Of a stretch of DNA of 64,000 bases, positions 60,259 to 64,000 are shown one piece after another. A model generated the notes under the pieces. The model searched no databases. It saw nothing but the letters and a program-made list of their open reading frames with translations, and was not told the DNA's origin. A program made the position numbers and the translations under genes. Source of the stretch: Pseudoscleropodium purum. Taxonomy: Eukaryota; Streptophyta; Bryopsida; Hypnales; Brachytheciaceae. How positions within the stretch are numbered: the first letter of the stretch is position 1; the number at the start of each line of letters is the position of its first letter. The stretch covers positions 15,058,173-15,122,172 of the forward strand of contig OZ017798.1 of the NCBI GenBank assembly GCA_963969395.1. The letters are read 5' to 3'.

Positions 60259-62180
60259 TCCATATATGATGGTCTGGAAAATATAAGTATGGTTGGAGGG
60301 GAGTACTAAAATAAAAATCATTTACATTCTAAAGTAATCACTAAATCATTTCAAAATGTGCACTATGAATCACTATTTGTTCAGAATACAAGTACACAAT
60401 CAAAGATTTATTAAATTAGTTGAAATGATAGAGTTTGAAGAGAGTGATATTTTTTCAAGTACTTGTGTAAAATTTCATATCTGTAATAATAAATATAGTT
60501 TGTTTTTTATCTTTGTGGATTTGAAAGTCACATTCTCGTCCCTCTAAAGCATGTCAATTCAACTTTGTGGGGCATCCTCAATGTATAATACCTAACAAAG
60601 TCAAAGTTGAATACTAATTGTTTATTTGAACCTCAATCTTATAGGCTATTTCAAGGATTCAAATTCTTAATGATACTGCAATATTTAGGCTCTAAGGGAA
60701 GTCAACAACAATTGAGGACTAGTACAAGAGTTGGACCAAAGGTGACACAATTACATTGACTCAAGTTTGTTGGCCCCCTTGAAGGGGGCATGGAGGATGA
60801 GGTGACACCCTAGGAGTTCCATGAAGGTTGTATTGGATCATCTTTTTGCCATTCTAAATTGAACCCACATCCCAACTATTGTTGTAGTAATAAGTTACAA
60901 TTTGCATTGGCGATGACCTTATTGTGCAAATTGAGTGATTAGCATTGCTATAGAATTTCAAAAACTTTAAAATTTGTTATGACTATATCATTCTTGAATA
61001 GTTTCCATTTACCTCCTAAAGGTCCTTGCATCTTGTAAATGTTTTCAACTCCACCCCTAAAGTAAAAATGTGCACATAGGTTCTAGCGGCAATATAAGTA
61101 TATTTCGATGTGGTTCTTTAAACGTAGTGTTCTTTGGCCTTTCAAGCAATGGACACTTTGTTTTTATGTTTTTTAACCTAACTTGAAAGCTTTAAAACTA
61201 CCTAACTTGTATAAAGGTTCAATTCTAAATTAAGATACGTTCGCACTTGCTGTTAATTAAAACTTTGGTGTCATTAAGGGGGGCTGGGTACAGACAATGT
61301 CCCACTGGGCCTCTTTGGGGGGCAGGGCTGGGATGCGGGCAGATTGGGGGCTGCTCCACAGCCCTTTGAAGACCCCACAAACTGCTTTTCATTTTGCTTT
61401 AAAATTGATTTTCCAACAAAGTAGAAGAGAAGGAAACATTAAACAAGATGTTCAATAAGAAAACTGCAAAAATGATGTGGGTCTCAAGCTACATATTTCA
61501 CTTCTTGTGCCACTCATTCAGTGAAACCCTACAGCCAATCTCAAAACTGATGATAGAGCGGAGGAAAGGTGTTTATACTAGTGGAGTAGTGATGGGTGAA
61601 ACAAACCATGCGGGATATGTGAATGAGGACAAAAAAGAACTCCTCGACTCATGGTTAAGTGGAAACACAAGAATTGTGATAAATGTCAAATTTTAGACCT
61701 CATTTAGACATAGTGGACTATATTTTTTCAAAAAACTTCAAACCAAGAAAAGTTGGGGAATCAAGTACATTTTTATGTCCAAAAATCCGTTTGATATTTC
61801 AATACTCCACCTAAAAGTTATGAATAAATTTCAAAGAACGTGTGTGAAAATGTCCAAAAAAATGTCCCTTCCACCCTAACCCCACCCCACCTCCTCTAGA
61901 ATTTGTTTAGGATTCTTACATGAGGCTTCAAAATCTCAAGCAGATTTTAAAAGAGAAATGTTAGCTTGCTTCTCCCACTTCTTCCAATTCAATTTTTTTT
62001 AAGGAAGCTATTATACTATGTCCAAATGAAGTCTAAATTTCAACTTTGAACACAATTCTTGCATTTCTAGTTACATCTCAAATTCTTAAGAACTTTAAAT
62101 CAATATATCATCATTATTCAAACAACATGACAAACACAATGTAGCCATTTAAGATTGTCTCAACAATGTCACAAGTTATA
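60259..62180. other. Intergenic DNA with a GC-rich island
   Basis: AT-rich apart from an unusual G-rich island at about 61,278-61,375 (runs such as GGGGGGC, GGGGGGCAGGG and GGGGGCTGC). No gene is assigned except the weak helicase-like scrap at 61,448-61,696. Confidence 0.4.
61448..61696 (+). pseudogene. Possible RecQ-like helicase C-domain scrap
   Basis: The last 40 residues of this 82-residue frame (NHAGYVNEDKKE then LLDSWLSGNTRIVINVKF) resemble the segment in RecQ-type helicases where a YHAG motif is followed by an acidic/basic helix, a W-SG turn and a VIVAT strand. RecQ proteins unwind DNA during repair, and RecQ-like genes also travel inside some transposons. Only this one block is visible, the VAT-AFG motif is altered to VKF and then stops, and no helicase N-domain is found nearby. 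A chance match is possible. Confidence 0.25.
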
Positions 62181-62436
62181 TTGAATCAATGTTGTAAATC
62201 AAAGGTATTGTTTCAAAAATTTGAATATGGTGTAGGAATATTGAATCAACAATTATTTGAAGGTATTGTTTCAATAATTCGAATATGGTGTAGAAATATT
62301 GAATCGACAATTATTTGAAGGTATTGTTTCAACATTTTCAATGTGGTGGTGTAGAATATTGAATCAACAATTATTTGAAGGTATTGTTTCAACATTTTCA
62401 ATGTGATGGTGTAGAATGTTGAATCAACAATTATTC
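62181..62436 (+). repeat. Tandem array of 58-60 bp units
   Basis: Four units are anchored by GGTATTGTTTCAA at 62204, 62262, 62320 and 62380 (spacing 58, 58 and 60), each continuing with ATTTTCAATGTG or ATTCGAATATG, GTGTAGAA and TATTGAATCAACAATTATT. A partial final unit ends near 62436. Units three and four are almost identical, so the array grew recently at its 3' side. Confidence 0.9.
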
Positions 62437-64000
62437 ATGGTTGAATTCTTTGAAATCATATTCTACAAGGGGTTCTCAAGACTTCAAAATCAAAAAAATA
62501 GTCACTTTGTTGTGTGCTTGTAAGTGCTTGTTCTATTTTAATTGATTCATGCTTTCAAGTTGAAATGCTGAAATGTTAGTTCAAAAATGTTCTCAAGTTT
62601 GAATTTTCTGCAACAAAATTGCTCTCAACTTTTGTAACAAAGAGCTCTTTGGGGTTTTAATGGGGGAATGACACCTTTTTATAATTAATACCTTTCAATC
62701 CATGTTGATATTCTACATCAAAAGAACATTGGGATTTTGGAAATGTTGGTGGACATCTTATGCCAATTGTTTAGCCCCTCATATATTGCAAGCACTTGTT
62801 GATAGATTTATGATGATAAAAGAAACTTGTCAATATCCAAAATTCCAATCACCTAAGAATACAAAAGGAGACTATTTCCTCTCTCAAGCTAATTATATTG
62901 GGTTTCAATATTGGGATGTGATGCAAATACTTATTTATTTATTTACTAGGTTTGTATAAAGATGGTATTGTACACACAATAACCCTTTTTGTTTAGTAGC
63001 ATGTCAAAGCATGTTGGAGCTCTTATCACATAGAGGGTATCTTACAAGAAATGGAACTTCTTATGAGAAGGTATGAAATATGTATTAATTTCAAATTTAA
63101 TTGTCTATTGATGACATGTTAAAAAAATTTAACTTTTTTATACATTTAACCATTAGGTAAACATGGTAAAATATTCCATCATTGTTATAAATAACATTAG
63201 ACTAGTTTTCAATTATGAATTTACTTTGAAAAAGTACAGTAATGCACCAAATGTTGAAACAACAATGAAAGAAGGGAGGAAGAAAATTTGAGGTATAACT
63301 ATGAACGGCTTCATTTTCTATAAAAAAATTTTAAGTGTTGAATATGGTACAATATTAGTGGTGGAGAATTTTCAAAGAGGGGTTGGAAGGGACATATTTA
63401 TAGAACTTAACACCACTATCCTCAATTATTTTCTTCCAAAGCACTCAATCCCAGGTAATTTTAGAATTCATCATTGCTTACATTTTGAAAACATGTTTTC
63501 ATTTAATTATTTTAAAATTTTCATTTATTTTGTTTGAACTTACTACAAATTAAATGTTATTTATTCCCCAAATGCCAAAAGTCAATTCAAACAGATCTAC
63601 ATGTGCTATTAATAGTATATAACATTGTACAACCTTTTTGACATTTTTACTTTGTTTAATGTTCAAATTTATGATTAGAAAATATTCATATCAAGTTTCT
63701 AATATATTTAATAATTAGTATTTGTCAAATTAGTTTAAAAACACATAAATTTTAAGTACTTGAAAAGTACAAAAAAAAATTTCATTGCTTGAATGAAAGT
63801 TTGTTGTGATTGACAAAATTTATACATTAAACATATATATGAAACAAATATTTATAATAGAGGATTGACAATAAAAACATCACTACTTAGATTCTCATAA
63901 AGTAATTATGTGTACATGTGATTGAATATGCAATTGCACATTGTTTGTATTAAGAAACTATCAAACTCTTGTAGGATTTCAGAAGAAGTCAATAGAGTAC
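62437..64000. other. AT-rich intergenic DNA, no gene recognised
   Basis: Open frames at 62702-62959 and 63301-63537 are longer than most in this background but match no family I know. They could be decayed transposon fragments. Nothing else is seen up to the window edge. Confidence 0.4.

Noticed and set aside
1..64000. CRISPR arrays, bacterial operons, tRNA or rRNA genes, viral genes
   Set aside because: No regularly spaced identical short repeats with unique spacers, no cloverleaf or rRNA core recognised, and no viral protein motifs. All recognised genes are intron-containing plant genes.

Overview
The window is nuclear DNA of a land plant. It has four complete intron-rich plant genes, with mostly 100-900 bp GT-AG introns, set in AT-rich and mostly non-coding DNA full of short transposon relics. 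Short introns, GC-richer genes and very AT-rich spacers fit a compact-gene lineage. A moss or other non-seed plant is my guess, but nothing here proves the lineage. There are no bacterial, organellar or viral genes and no CRISPR array.

Layout. 1-10.2 kb: AT-rich spacer with a fragment of an SmD3-like spliceosomal gene (1.3 kb), two related ~0.9 kb TTAA-bounded repeats (4.3-6.5 kb) and a ~95-bp tandem repeat (8.7-9.2 kb). 10.3-21.7 kb, plus strand: a 21-exon STE20/germinal-centre-type protein kinase (BLUS1/SPS1-like) whose introns carry two MITE-like insertions, a tandem duplication that copies a splice donor, and a ~200-bp element shared by two introns. 24.0-26.5 kb, minus: a five-exon glycerophosphodiester phosphodiesterase, tail-to-tail with the kinase. 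27-31.7 kb: AT-rich spacer with a decayed PIF/Harbinger ORF1-like remnant. 32.3-38.3 kb, minus: a 13-exon MIC60/mitofilin gene for the inner-membrane crista-junction complex, with one GC-AG intron and a probable 5' UTR intron. 39.6-50.4 kb: AT-rich spacer holding a third TTAA-bounded repeat and another MITE-like inverted repeat. 50.8-54.9 kb, plus: a nine-exon WD40-repeat protein. 55-64 kb: AT-rich spacer with tandem repeats, a PIF/Harbinger transposase pseudogene split by a tRNA-derived SINE-like insertion, and a possible RecQ-like helicase scrap.

The four genes are housekeeping or signalling genes (kinase signalling, lipid and phosphate recycling, mitochondrial architecture, a WD40 scaffold). 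They do not form a pathway, so their proximity looks incidental. All four exon models were built by hand from splice sites, reading phase and recalled family similarity. Each gives one uninterrupted reading frame (720 or 743, 478, 794 and 449 residues). I found no obviously new multi-gene system. The most interesting signals are the TTAA-ended repeat family, the insertions and duplications inside the kinase introns, and the nested SINE-in-Harbinger structure.
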